The position numbers and the translations under genes were made by a program. Source: Streptomyces sp. SPB162 (lineage in GTDB: Bacteria > Actinomycetota > Actinomycetes > Streptomycetales > Streptomycetaceae). From it: a stretch of 64,000 nt of DNA. Where the stretch lies: NCBI RefSeq assembly GCF_029504575.1, contig NZ_JAQFII010000001.1, positions 2,206,501 through 2,270,500 of the forward strand. The letters run 5' to 3'. Shown here in pieces: positions 43,143 to 53,814 of this stretch (position 1 is its first letter; each line of letters opens with the position of its first letter). The notes under the pieces are model-generated. The model ran no database searches and was not told the DNA's origin. It was given only the letters and a program-made list of their open reading frames with translations.

Positions 43143-43892
43143 ATGAGCGAGATCCAGAAGGTGGCAGTGGTGACGGGCGCCGGATCCGGCGTGGGACGCG
43201 CGGTGGCGCTGGCGCTGACCGGGGCCGACTGGTCGGTGGCCCTCGCGGGCCGCAGGACGGAGGCGCTGGAGGAGACGGCCCGGCTGGCGGGCGGCGGCAC
43301 CCTCGTCGTACCGGCGGACGTGACCCGGCCGGAGGACGTCGACCGGCTGTTCACGGCGGTGCGGACGGAGTTCGGCCCCCTCGGCCTGCTGTTCAACAAC
43401 GCCGGGATGTTCGGGCCGCCGGTGCCGCTGGAGGACCTCACGTACGAGCAGTGGCGCTCGGTCGTCGACGTCAACCTCACCGGCGCGTTCCTGTGCGCGC
43501 AGGCGGCGTTCCGGGCGATGAAGGCGCAGGACCCCCAGGGCGGCCGGATCATCAACAACGGCTCGATCTCGGCGCACGTGCCGCGTCCGAACAGCGTCGC
43601 TTACACGTCCACCAAGCACGCGATGACCGGCCTGACGAAGTCCCTGTCCCTGGACGGCCGCGGGTACCGGATCGCCTGCGGCCAGATCGACATCGGCAAC
43701 GCGGCGACCGAGATGACCGCCCGGATGACGACCGGAATCCAGCAGGCCAACGGTACGACGGCGGTGGAACCGGTGATGGACGTGGCCGACGTGGCGCGCA
43801 CGGTGCTGCACATGGCCGAGCTGCCGCTGGAGGCGAACGTGCAGTTCGCGACCGTGATGGCGACGACCATGCCGTACATCGGACGCGGCTGA
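43143..43892 (+). CDS. Short-chain dehydrogenase/reductase
   Basis: 249 residues. Classical SDR motifs are complete: TGxxxGxG as [16 protein letters not shown], the catalytic Ser in INNGSISA, and YxxxK as YTSTK. It reduces or oxidises an unidentified carbonyl or hydroxyl with NAD(P). It may be co-transcribed with the PhzF-like gene 33 bases on. Confidence 0.92.
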   Translation: MSEIQKVAVVTGAGSGVGRAVALALTGADWSVALAGRRTEALEETARLAGGGTLVVPADVTRPEDVDRLFTAVRTEFGPLGLLFNNAGMFGPPVPLEDLTYEQWRSVVDVNLTGAFLCAQAAFRAMKAQDPQGGRIINNGSISAHVPRPNSVAYTSTKHAMTGLTKSLSLDGRGYRIACGQIDIGNAATEMTARMTTGIQQANGTTAVEPVMDVADVARTVLHMAELPLEANVQFATVMATTMPYIGRG

Positions 43893-43925
43893 CGGCGGGG
43901 AACACCGGGGCGCCGGCCGTCGTTG

Positions 43926-44816
43926 ATGCAGCTCATGACGACCATTCACGGCACCGAGGTGCTCCGCTACACCGCCTTCTCCGACGACCCGGCCGGTGGC
44001 AACCCGGCCGGCGTCGTGCTGGACGCCTCCGGTCTCGCCGAGACGGAGATGCTCGCGGTCGCCGCCGAGGTCGGCTACTCGGAAACCGCCTTCATCACCG
44101 CCACGGAAGGGCGCTCCCTCACCGTCCGCTACTTCAGTCCGAAGGCCGAAGTACCGTTCTGCGGGCACGCCACGGTCGCCACGGCGGTCGCACTCGCCGA
44201 ACGCATCGGCTCCGGTGACCTGCTCTTCTCGACGGCCGCGGGCGAGATCCCGGTCTCGGTCGCCGCGGAGGCCTCCGGCGCGCTGCGCGCCACCCTCACC
44301 AGTGTCGAGCCGCGGATCGAGGAGATCCCGGACGCGGTGGTCACCGAGGCGCTCGAAGCCCTCGGCTGGCCCGCCGCCGACCTCGATCCGGCCTTCGCAC
44401 CCCGGATCGCCTACGCCGGCGCCCGCCACCTGGTGCTCGGCGCGGCCACCCGCGAGCGGCTGGCCGCGCTCGACTACGACTTCGACCGGCTGGCCGCCTT
44501 CATGCTCAGCCTCGACCTGACCACGATCCAACTGGTCTGGCGCGCCTCGGACACCGTCTTCCACGTCCGCGACCCGTTCCCGGTCGGCGGCGTCGTCGAG
44601 GACCCGGCCACCGGCGCGGCCGCCCTCGCGCTGGGCGCGTACCTCCGCGACCAGCACCTGGTCACCGCGCCCGCCACCCTCACCCTCCACCAGGGCGACG
44701 ACCTCGGCCGCCCCGGCGTCCTCACCGTCGAACTGCGCGAGAACGACCCCCGCGTCCGCGTCAGCGGAACAGGGGCCGTTATCCCGGACGGCACACCGCT
44801 TCCGCTGCCGCGCTGA
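43926..44816 (+). CDS. PhzF-family isomerase/epimerase-like protein
   Basis: 296 residues from ATG 43926 (ATG 43935 also possible). The fold's hallmark stretches are present: FSDDPAGGNPAGVVLD, the conserved Glu in VGYSETAFI, FCGHATVATAVAL and the second-half VVEDPATGAAALALGAYL. PhzF enzymes catalyse isomerisation of dihydroxyanthranilate in phenazine formation, but most homologues outside phenazine clusters are of unknown activity. No other phenazine genes occur in the window, so a phenazine role is unlikely. Confidence 0.88.
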   Translation: MQLMTTIHGTEVLRYTAFSDDPAGGNPAGVVLDASGLAETEMLAVAAEVGYSETAFITATEGRSLTVRYFSPKAEVPFCGHATVATAVALAERIGSGDLLFSTAAGEIPVSVAAEASGALRATLTSVEPRIEEIPDAVVTEALEALGWPAADLDPAFAPRIAYAGARHLVLGAATRERLAALDYDFDRLAAFMLSLDLTTIQLVWRASDTVFHVRDPFPVGGVVEDPATGAAALALGAYLRDQHLVTAPATLTLHQGDDLGRPGVLTVELRENDPRVRVSGTGAVIPDGTPLPLPR

Positions 44817-45922
44817 GCTCAGCGGTCGTCCGACCCCCCGCGCCGGGATCGACAGGCCCACCGGGGCCGCCGGTCCCGGCGCAGACCGGCCGGGTGCGTG
44901 CCGCGTAGGAGCGGGCGGCCACGATCAGGCCGAAGCCGAGCCCGCTGAAGGCCAGACCACCGAACAGCACCATCCAGGTGATGCCGGCCCCGGGAGGTGA
45001 ACGGCGCACTGGGCTCGACGGGCGGTGCGATACCCAGCGCGCTCAGCGGCGCGTAGCCGACCAGCACGGAGCCGTAGAGCGACAGGCCCGCCGCGATCAC
45101 CCAGGCGGGCAGCAGCGGCAGCATGCGCGGCACCCGCCGCCCGGCCAGGGGCAGCGCCCAGCGCGGGAAGATCTGGCCCCACGGGTACAGCAGGCCGAGC
45201 AGCAGGAAGATCCCGAACGCCGCGGCGAGCACGGTGACGTCGATACCCACCGAGGACAGCGCGCGAGCCACGGCGGAGTCGCCCGTGTTCACCTTCCGCC
45301 AGCCCTCGGCGGTGACGCCCAGCGCGCCGCCGCCGAGTGTCCAGATCGTCTTGACGCCGGCCCAGGGCAGGAGGCCGCACATCAGGAGGTACACCGTCGT
45401 ACGCGCGCGGCGGGAGGCGACGGTGGCGTCCGGGTGGACCAGCGGGCCGAACCGGTCCCCCGCGTGCCGCTGGCCGCACCGGGGGCACCGGCCGGCCAGC
45501 CGCCGCCGGTGGGACAGGGCGACCATCACCAGCAGGCCGGTACCCGCGGCGTTGAGCAGCACCCAGGTCAGCCCGGTGACGCTCTCCACTCCCGACAGGG
45601 ACGCCAGCGTGACGAAGTACTCCGGCACACTGGCCATCCCCACGACGAACACCGGAACCACCGCGATGAGCGTCACGGCGACGGCCCGCCGTCCTGAGCG
45701 GGAGAGCGTACGGGTGGTGGCCAGCCCGGCCGTGCCGCCCAGCACGGCGAGCGCGCCGAACAGCAGCAGCACCGGCGTGCCGATCGCCTCGTGCGGTTTC
45801 CAGGGCACGGTGGTGCCGGTCGCCGACCAGACGACCTCGACCAGGGCGTACACCCCGCTCCACACACCGGCCGCGAACGGAGCCCACAGCGGCCACCGCC
45901 GCGTCCAACTCGGCGTATTCAC
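44779..45922 (-). pseudogene. Membrane protein, frameshifted near the C-terminus
   Basis: From GTG 45922 (GGAAGG ahead) the frame encodes about 305 residues with eight or so membrane helices and two CxxC-like Cys (RCPRCGQRH), ending in a run of Arg-rich residues that does not fit a membrane protein. Another frame from about 45000 continues the pattern with PPGAGITWMVLFGGLAFSGLGFGLIVAA, a membrane helix, to a stop at 44779. One base too many near 44985-45010, within a C/G run, explains the break. No family recognised. With the base removed, the protein would be about 380 residues. Confidence 0.65.
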
Positions 45923-46117
45923 GTCTCTCAGCCTTCCGGAGCACCACCCTCCCGACATCAGACCAACGGATCAACTCGTATACGCCGCAAGGCGGATGGC
46001 AACGCCCGGTGGCTGATGTCCGCCCGCACGGCACCGGCCGGATCCTCCGGAGCCCGACGTCGTAGGATCGACCTCATCACGACTGATCGTTTCGGGACGC
46101 CGTTGCCCCGCTGACGT

Positions 46118-46539
46118 GGGCACAGCCATGCGGAGGCCCGCGACGCACACGTGAACGCCGTGCATCCCGAAGGAACGGTCATCGTCCGTCGCGCCACTGA
46201 GGACGTCCGCTGGTGGACCTGGGCCGGTCACCGCGCCAACGTCACCTTGGCTGCCTCACTGCCTTCCGCCGTCTCACCACACCGTCGAGCCAACGCCCAC
46301 TGGATCCGACTGCGGGACGACCTCACCCCGGAAAGCTGGGCGAGCTCCTTGGCAGATGCGAAGGACGGCCCGAGCCTGCCCGAGGTCGATGGGAACGCTC
46401 TGCGGGGCCTCAAGTTCAGCGAAACTCTCCCCCCAGGCTGGCCGAGGCCACACGTGCCGCGCGCGCCGCGGACGAGGAGGGCGCCCGCCGCACACTCGCT
46501 GAACCAGTACGGTTCACCACGCTGCCGAACGGACACTGA
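46118..46539 (+). pseudogene. C-terminal remnant of a DEAD/DEAH-box helicase
   Basis: The translation VRRATEDVRWWTWAGHRANVTLAASLPS..., RLRDDLTPESW and LPEVDGNALRGLKFSETLPP resembles the C-terminal end of large actinobacterial Lhr-like helicases. At about 46430, in a run of C, the frame breaks; one frame over, RLAEATRAARAADEEGARRTLAEPVRF carries on to a stop at 46539. The helicase core is absent. It is a decayed gene end, probably left by the event that brought in the RHS locus. Resemblance is from memory of the family. Confidence 0.6.
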
Positions 46540-46659
46540 CAAACGCCGGGTCCTGTGCCGCTCGAAAACTCATCGCAGCTGGTCACGTTGGTCGGGCCGT
46601 GCGTCAGGCAGCCTGGCCCGCATGCCCCGCCCTGGGCGCATCAGATCACATTGCGGGAC

Positions 46660-46902
46660 CTAAGAGCTATTCTCGATGTAATGATACAGAACCCATGCGA
46701 ATGCCGACCCGACAATCACAAAAAATACTGCAAGCACTAGATGGGGGATTATTTTCTCACCAAGAGATTTGCTGCTATTTCGCGTCCTGAAGACATGGAA
46801 GACCCAGGCAACAATGCCAAATGCCAGGACTCCCCCAGTAAACCAGACATCGGAAATCCCCACATCGGCGGCCTTGATTGCCCTACCCGCGTATTGCAGC
46901 AC
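46660..46902 (-). CDS. Two-helix membrane protein, candidate immunity protein
   Basis: 80 residues from GTG with AAGGGG upstream. Membrane helices about 19-38 (VWFTGGVLAFGIVAWVFHVF) and 53-76 (PHLVLAVFFVIVGSAFAWVLYH) with a short charged loop. It starts 18 bases after the RHS stop on the same strand. A small gene directly behind the variable C-terminal end of a polymorphic toxin is the normal place for an immunity gene. A hand count of one 60-base line gives 27 G+C (45%), far below the genome's typical level. No family match is known to me; role is inferred from position. Confidence 0.7.
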   Translation of the reverse strand: MLQYAGRAIKAADVGISDVWFTGGVLAFGIVAWVFHVFRTRNSSKSLGEKIIPHLVLAVFFVIVGSAFAWVLYHYIENSS

Positions 46903-46920
46903 CGCAGACCCCTTTTGAGA

Positions 46921-47736
46921 TCACCTGTTGCCAATAAGGTCAAAGGTCCGAGTATTCCCAACGTTGAATGTTACACCATAACCCAGCGCGACACCCGCGT
47001 AGAAGTTTCCGCCATCTTGTGCCGGAGATCCGCCGATGCATCCGCCGTACACATCAGCAATACAACCCCCCATCGATGAATTGTTCTGGTTGGTTGGCGT
47101 CGCGGAGTTCAATCCCGTGCTCAGCGAAAGGCCAAATCCTCGCTGCTTGACCATCCCTACACCCTGCCTGAACATTTTACCTGCTGTCATTCCTGAATCT
47201 TTGGCCGCGCTCTCGGGACTCAGATGCGGCAAATTCAAGCCACCACCGACCATAGCGTAGCCGTCCTGGAATGTACCACTCAGACATATCACCACCAGGC
47301 AAAAGCTCGCCTGGACGTAAACATGCTTCTTCAGCCATCCCATGGGGCCGCCGCTAGATCCTCCGCCCTCGGAAGGCGGAAAGGAGGCGATGTAGAGCTC
47401 CAACTGGAGACCCATGCATTCTTCGTTGCATGCTTTGACGATCTCGCGACAAGCGTCATCACAGGATGACGGCATTTCCTTTCCTGTCACAACATTTCGA
47501 TCTTTCCAGGGAGCGGGGGCATCCCTGAGCTTCCGCTCGATACCGAGATACCTGATGGCTTTGTAGTAGGTCGAATGATAATAGGTTCGCCACGAGTCGT
47601 TATAGTTCCCCAGGAGGGTGTTGTATTTTTGAGTCGCCTTCCCGTCCTTGCCCGTATATCCCTCGCTTTCATACCAATCCTTCATTACCTTTTGGTTGCC
47701 GAACCCGAGGCCGGTGACATCATCCTTAATCATCTT
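46921..47736 (-). other. Variable C-terminal toxin tip of the RHS protein
   Basis: The 271 residues after DPDG (KMIKDDVTGLGFGNQKVMKDWYE... ending FDLIGNR) do not resemble any toxin domain I know. The first 90 are charged and helical; residues 92-107 have four Cys, 146 and 151 two more, 225 and 233 two more (eight in all). The last 130 are Gly-rich, with alternating beta-like segments such as FYAGVALGYGVTFNVG. Two hand-counted lines have 26 and 29 G+C of 60 (43% and 48%), against about 70% or more elsewhere. Sharp boundary at DPDG and low G+C suggest the tip was exchanged by transfer. Confidence 0.7.
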
Positions 47737-49785
47737 GCCATCGGGGTCAGCAGCATTGATTGGCGTGTTGTTGGCGTAGGCATAGCCATTCCATTGTTGC
47801 GGGTTGGCTGCGTCGAGGAGCGGGTCTGGATTGAGGAATCGGCCGGTCGCGGGTTGGTATTCGCGGGCGCCGAGGTTGGTGAGGCCGGTAGCGGGGTCTT
47901 GGGTGCCTCCGACGAAGCCCTTGTCGCCGGTCCAGGCGGTGGGCTGCGTACCGCGTGCGTTACCGAAGGGGTCGAGCGGGCGGCGTGTCTCCGCGAGGGT
48001 GGTCGCGTCCAGGGCAAGTGTGGCAGTGCCATGCGGGTCGGTGCACTGGATGGTGCGGGTGCTGCCCTGGCGAACAATGGTCAGGCCGTTGGGTTGTGCG
48101 TAGTACCGAGCATTGATCGTCGTCTTGGTAGCCGTGGTGTAGGTGAGTTCGTCACTTCCCAGGTTGAAGGTGGTAATGCCGCCTGGGTTACGGCGGATGA
48201 GCTGGTTCCCATCGGCGTCGTAGAGATACGTAGTGGTACCCGCACTGTTGACGACGGTGGAAAGTTTGTCTTCACCGGTCCAAGCAAGTGTTGTAGCAGC
48301 GTTGGCCGTGGTGATCTTGGTGGTGTTGCCCGTGGCGTCGTACTGGTATGACGTGGCACCGGGGTTGTTGGGGCCAGTGCTGGTCGTGGAGGCCAGGGCA
48401 TGGGGGCCACCGGTGCCGCCCCCGGTGCCAACCGCAGTGGTTGGCTGATTGGCCTGGCCGGCCGGGGCAAATCCCTGTGTCGTACTGATGTCCTTAGTGG
48501 TGTCTCCTGCTGTGTTGTGCTGGGTGAGGCTGGTGCGGTTGCCAGTTTTGTCGTAGCCGTAGCTCGTCCAGTACGGCGCGGGGCCGCCAATGGTGGCACT
48601 TCCGGTTGACGTCGGGCTGGTGTGGGTGCAGCCGCCCATGCCGGGAACGGACGGCTGGGGCTGGGTGGTGGTCCCGCCGGTGTCGGTCCAGGCGGTGCTG
48701 AGGCGACCGAGATAGTCGTACGTAAAGCACTGCAGGTCGGTCTGGGAGGTTGTGTTGTCCTCGATGTCGCTGACCGAGGTGGTCTGACCAGCTGCGTTGT
48801 AGGTGTAGCTGTGCTGGTCGACAGCGCCGTTGGTAGACGTCTGCTTATCGACGAATTCCGACATCACGCGACCGGTGGCTTGATCAAAGTTGGTGGTGGC
48901 CACCACCTGGGAGCCCCACGGGTTGAGGGTGGTACGGATCGCCCGCCCGAAGGGGTCGTAATTGGTCTGCAGGTCGTATGTGACCTGACCGGCGGTGTAG
49001 ATGAGCGGGCCGTTGACGTCGTAGGTGTTGGCGAGTGTCTCAGCCGATGAACCGCCGACGGCGGGGAGATCGGTAGCGCTGAGCGTGCCGGTATTCGGGT
49101 TGTAATGCCGGTGGGTGGTGTACGTGAAGGGGGTGGTCTGCCCGATCTCACTGCCGGGGATGGTGAGCGTGGCTCCCGTCGGATGGTACGAGGCGTCGTA
49201 TCCGAGAGTCGTCGTCGTGGTGTAGGCCACGCCGTCGACGTATCGCGTGGATCCCGCTGGCTGGCCCTTCCCGCCTGAGGCGGTGTCGTACTTCCAGGCC
49301 GCAAGTTGATTGGCTGGGGTGGTGCTGCCGGTGTACAGGCCGGTCTTGCGGCCGATCAAGTCATAGCTGTAAACGAGGGTCTGCTTGCGCGCGTCCGTCA
49401 CGCTGGCGAGGCGGCTATCGGCGTCGTAGCTCTGGGTGGTGGTCCCGGTGTCCGGATCGGTGGCGGTGACTTGACGGCCGCGCAGGTCGTAGCCATAGGT
49501 CCAAGTGTTCTTGCCCGTGGCGTCCGTACGGGTCGCGGGCTTGCCCGCGGTGGTGTACGCGTAGGTCGTGATGTCGGCGTCCTCGGGGTGACCCGTGGCC
49601 GTGGATGTGCGGTACTGCCACACCTGACTGGTCTGGTCGCGTGCATCGGTAATCGTAGTCATGGGTGTTCCGCCGTTGGGCGGGGTGACGTCGGTCTCGT
49701 CGCTGCCCGGGTAGTCGGTGGTCGTGCGCCACTGCTCCACGCCCATAGCGGAGAGCACTGAGGCAATGGGACGGCCTTGGCCGTC
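46921..49785 (-). pseudogene. RHS-repeat protein, C-terminal part (split gene)
   Basis: The second half of a large secreted protein, read in the frame that follows one extra base at 49785-49786. About 954 residues of YD/RHS repeats (for example YDADSRLASVTDARKQTLVYSYD, YDKTGNRTSLTQ, YDATGNTTKI) run up to the RHS core end: GTQDPATGLTNLGAREYQPATGRFLNPDP and NGYAYANNTPINAADPDG. Beyond it lies the variable toxin tip. RHS repeats form a large shell that encloses the toxin in known relatives. An ATG-led frame is open from 49878, but there is no reason to think it is expressed alone. Confidence 0.85.
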
Positions 49786-52700
49786 CAAAGACGGTGCTGG
49801 TCTCCGAGGGGACATCGCCGGGAACAGGTAGATACAAGGTGCCGGTAGGAGAGGTGTTCTTGTCGTAGTACGGGGCACGGGTGGCGAGTGTCCGGCCGTG
49901 GGAGTCGTAAAGGGTGTCTGCCAGGAGCCGTCCCGGGATTCCCGACAGAGCCGGCGACGTCTGGGTCTGCCGGACCCTGCCGAATCCGTCGAGGATCTGC
50001 ACTGACTGGGTATAGGTGGTGTCGTCGTCCTTGAGCGTGTTCGTCGTGGTGGCCGACGGACCGGCTGAGCCGTTGACTGCGTAGAAGAACGTCAGATTGG
50101 GTTTGTTGCCCGTGGCCCAGCCCGGTCGCCACATCTGTGTCAACCGCCCCAACGCATCGTATGTTTCGGTGGTCTTCTGTCCGTTCGCGTCGACAGTGAC
50201 CAGTGGCAAGCCGCGGGCTGTGTCCTGGGTGGTGGTGGTAGTCCAGCCGGACAGGCTTCCTGGGGCCGGCGTGGTGACCGCAACGCTGTTCGGCAACTCA
50301 CCGGTCTGCGCAACGCCATAGACCGTGCGTGTCACCGCTCCAGCCTGGTTTTGGGCGTCAGTGATGTTGGGATCTGTGGTGGCGACAACCCGGCCGTAGC
50401 TATCAAAGCCGGTAACGTTATCGGTGACGAACACCGGATGGCCGGAGGCGTCGTAGTGGTCCAAACTTTGTGTGGAGGTGTCGTCCCCGAGAGCTCCGGC
50501 AAGGCCGAAGGCCTTACTGTCATAAAGCGTTCTGGTGTCTGCGACGGTGTTTGCCGCCCCGGGTACAGCCGTGCATGATCCGCTGCCAGAGACCGTCAGC
50601 GTCTCGTCGACCAAATCCGTCATCTGTGCGGTGGAACCAGCGGCATAGCTGGTGCGCACACATCGGTCCGGCAATCCGTCAGCAGTCGTGAGCAGCGTCA
50701 GCGCATGGTTCCCGTTCTCGGGGTCGGTGGTGCTGGTGGACTTTGTAGTGCGCCAAGCGTTGTCGGCCTTCAAGCTCTTCTTCGTCTCCACCGTACCGGT
50801 GGAGATATACCGTGCGACCAGGTTGAATCCGGTCAAGCCGGCTCGCTTGTGGGTGGCAGTGGGATACGGGCCCGTGGCCCGGTGCACGGTGTAGGCGGTG
50901 ATCTTGTTTCCGTCGCCGGCCTTGTCGTAGCTGTCGGTTTCCAGGGCCTGGCCGGCCAACCAGTCGGAGTCGGTGACGTGTTCGCCGAGTGCGTCGTCGA
51001 CGGTGGCGGTTTTGGTTCCGCCAGCGGCGAGGGCGTCGCCGGCCATGCCCTGCAGGTACTTGGTGACGGACTGGGTGATGGGGCCGTCCTGCCCGCTGCC
51101 GGTGGTGGTGGTCACGGTCGCATAGCCGCGGAACTGGTCCCAGGTGCGGTCACTGCTCTCGGTCATTTCCGAGTCATTGCGGTGCCAGCCCGCATCGCCG
51201 TAGCCGTAGTGGGTGATTTTCGCGGGGGACTGGGCGACGAGATCGTTCTCGGTGATCTGATCGACGGTGTAACGGTTGAACCAGTCCGAGGCGGGAGTCG
51301 CCCCGTAGACGGTGCCCGGCGGGTACCACTTGACGTTGTAGCACTTCATCTTGTTGTCGTCCGCGGACGCGGGCATCACATGGTCCACCCGGGAGCAAGC
51401 CGGCAGGCTGTAGTCGATGACGATGTTCTCGCCGGTCTCGGTCGTGATGCTCTTGATCCGGGGCCGGTTGAAGATGGCCGGTGCGGGGACCAGGTCCATG
51501 CCGTCGACGCGATTGGGTTTCATCGTCCAGGTGAAGATGACAGGTGGCAGCGGCGGGGTGCCGGGTCCGTCCAATCCGGTGCGCTGAATCTGCTGCAGCC
51601 ACAGGCCTTTGCTGGTGCCGTCGTTCGGGTCGGGGAAGGACTGGGTCAGCGCATAGGAGTCGACAGGCTTGGACGTGCCGTTGGACATCACCTGGGTGGT
51701 GATGGAGGCCAGGCGCTGGTTGGACCAGAAGCTGGGGCCGTAATTGGTGCAGGGGTTGGCGTCGCAGTGCTGGTCGTAGGGCACGTCCGGCCAGTGCGTG
51801 GCGTTGGTCTTCGACAAGGTGGCGCCTGTGCAGGTGAAGCCGCCGGTGGTGTCGCAGCGGCCCTCGGGCGCCGGATTGAAGGAGATCGTGGCGGCGGGTT
51901 TGGCCGCGCCCTTGGCAGCGACCTGCCCGGCCAGCGTCTGCCCGTAGTTGATGGAGCGCAGCGCGCCGCCGCGGGTGTAGGGAGTGAGGGTGCCGGTACC
52001 GTTGTTCTGCCCCCCGCCGCGCGCGTAATTGTCGCCCTCGGCGGTGTAGGTGTAGGTGGTGAGGTTGCCGTGGACGTCGACGGAGTAGTCGAGGTTCCAG
52101 CGCCAGGCCATCTGGCACCACGAGCCCTTGCCCTTGGCCGCGTCATAGCAAGGGTCGCCGCTGTTGGGCGAGTACACCGGCACCGCCCACGCGGAGTGGC
52201 TGGCCGGGTCGCTCTTGTCGCCGCCGGGCAGGTGGTTCAGTCCGAAGTAGTAGACCGTGCCGGCCGTGGTGGTGACGCGGACGTACTCGCCGCGCGAATC
52301 GTCGTTGCTCGCTCCGGTGAGGAAGTCGACCTTGGATCCGTTGTCGTCCTTGAGCCGCCAGGCGCCGCTGTCGTCGTCGCGCACCAGTTCGCTGGAGTGC
52401 CCGCCCAGGGACAGGGTGGCGTTGTAGCCGCCCCAGCACTCGTCGCCCGAGTGCTGCAGACCGTCCTTGTCGCAGGACTTGTAGGAGCGCTCGATGAAGC
52501 CCGGGTGGTAGTCCCAGCCGTCGCCGATCCAGGACGCTTGCGCGTTCGTCGACGAGGTCCGCCCGTCGACCGACGAGGAGTCGTAGGACAGTGACACCTG
52601 CGGCGCGGCCCCACCCAACGCCGGGGGGACCTGGATCGGGTAGGAGTAGGAGAAGCCACCACTCGAGGAGCCAGCCGTCCACTTCGCGCTGGGGGCGAGG

Positions 52701-53611
52701 TCGGTCGCCGCGTAGGTGCCGGCCGAGCCGGCCGGATCACCCATGGGTGCAAGCACGATCTGCTGTGCGGTGGCAGCATCGAGCGCAGTGGTCGCCTTCG
52801 GTGCGGTGGCCGAGGCCGGGTTCCGCGGGCCGGGTGCGGCGGCGGGCAGGGCAACGTCGGCGACCAGGCGGTGGGTGCTCGGATCGTAGTGGGAGGGCAC
52901 CGGAGTCTGTTTGCGGCACGCCGGCACCGTAGGAGTGGTCAGCGCACAGGCCGGCAGACCGACCAGCCGGACGCGCTGTGCAAAGCCGCCGCCCCAGGTG
53001 ACGTCCAGGGAGCTGATGTCGATGCCGACCTGAACCCGCCCCGTGGGGGCGGTGTCGGTGCGGGCGAGCGTGACCGCCAGGCCGGGAAGACCCGCTCCCG
53101 TGATCGCCTTCTGGTCGGCCACCGAGACGCGAACCGACGCCTCCGCGGCGGTGGCGCTCTGTCGCGTAGTGCCGGATGAAGCTATCCAGACGGGGAGTTG
53201 CCCGGCGCGGACCGTTGCTGACGTGGCCTTGGTGGTGGAGGCGTTCGGGAGGGTGACGGTGGCTTGGCCGCCGAATGGCACGGGCGCCGCGGTGCGGGGT
53301 GCCCCGGTGGCACTGGCGGTGGAGGGAAGCTTCGCCGGGGCAGGTGCGGGGTGCCCGGGAACCGAGGGGGTCTGCGGGAGCGGAGTGTTGGGCGGAGACC
53401 AGATCTGATCCGGATCGGGCGCCTGCGCCGCCGCGATGGCCTCGGCTGACAGCGGCGCCAGGAGGGCGGCGAAGACCGCCAGCACGCTGGCTGAACCCAG
53501 CAGCGCGTGCCTGCCGCTCAGCTTCCATCTGATGCGCGCACCGGTGCTCGAACCCTGCACAACTCCCCCTCGGGTCTTGCCCGTTCGCACAGAGTTGCGC
53601 GCGAATGACAC
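49786..53611 (-). CDS. RHS-repeat protein, secreted N-terminal part (split gene)
   Basis: About 1275 residues. A long signal peptide (GRHALLGSASVLAVFAALLAPLSAEA) precedes AAQAPDPDQIWSPP, a Pro-rich linker and beta-rich domains like those seen at the start of actinobacterial RHS/wall-associated proteins (PALGGAAPQVSLSYDSSSVDG), then YD repeats. The open frame runs on past 49786 to 49415 with unrelated residues (GRPRPSHCLSALRYG), since one extra base sits in GTCTTTGGACGG. Removing it gives STVFDGQGRPIASV and one protein of about 2,230 residues. Divergent from the LamG-type gene, with a shared 200-base promoter region. Confidence 0.85.
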
Positions 53612-53814
53612 GGACCGTAGGACCTTCTGTGACGCAAGTGACGGGTACTTGACCCACCGTTTACCCAGTGACCCATGTCACAGGGGCATCAGACCGGGAC
53701 ATCGCTGGAGGAGTGTTCGGCTCCAGTTGGGGACGGCCTTGACCGGTGTGACGAGCGTGGCCCATCGTGCGCACGGTCATTGCGCCACCGGTACGACCCG
53801 GAACGGGGATCTTC

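Noticed and set aside
43926..44816. Phenazine biosynthesis from the PhzF-like gene
   Set aside because: No other phenazine genes are in view, and most PhzF relatives have other or unknown roles.
46151..46663. A complete 170-residue protein gene
   Set aside because: The sequence resembles only the end of a helicase and breaks frame in a run of C, so it is better read as a remnant.
53612..53814. A small RNA gene between the divergent RHS and LamG-type genes
   Set aside because: I see no stable hairpin followed by a T-tract or other RNA-gene feature; promoters are a sufficient explanation.
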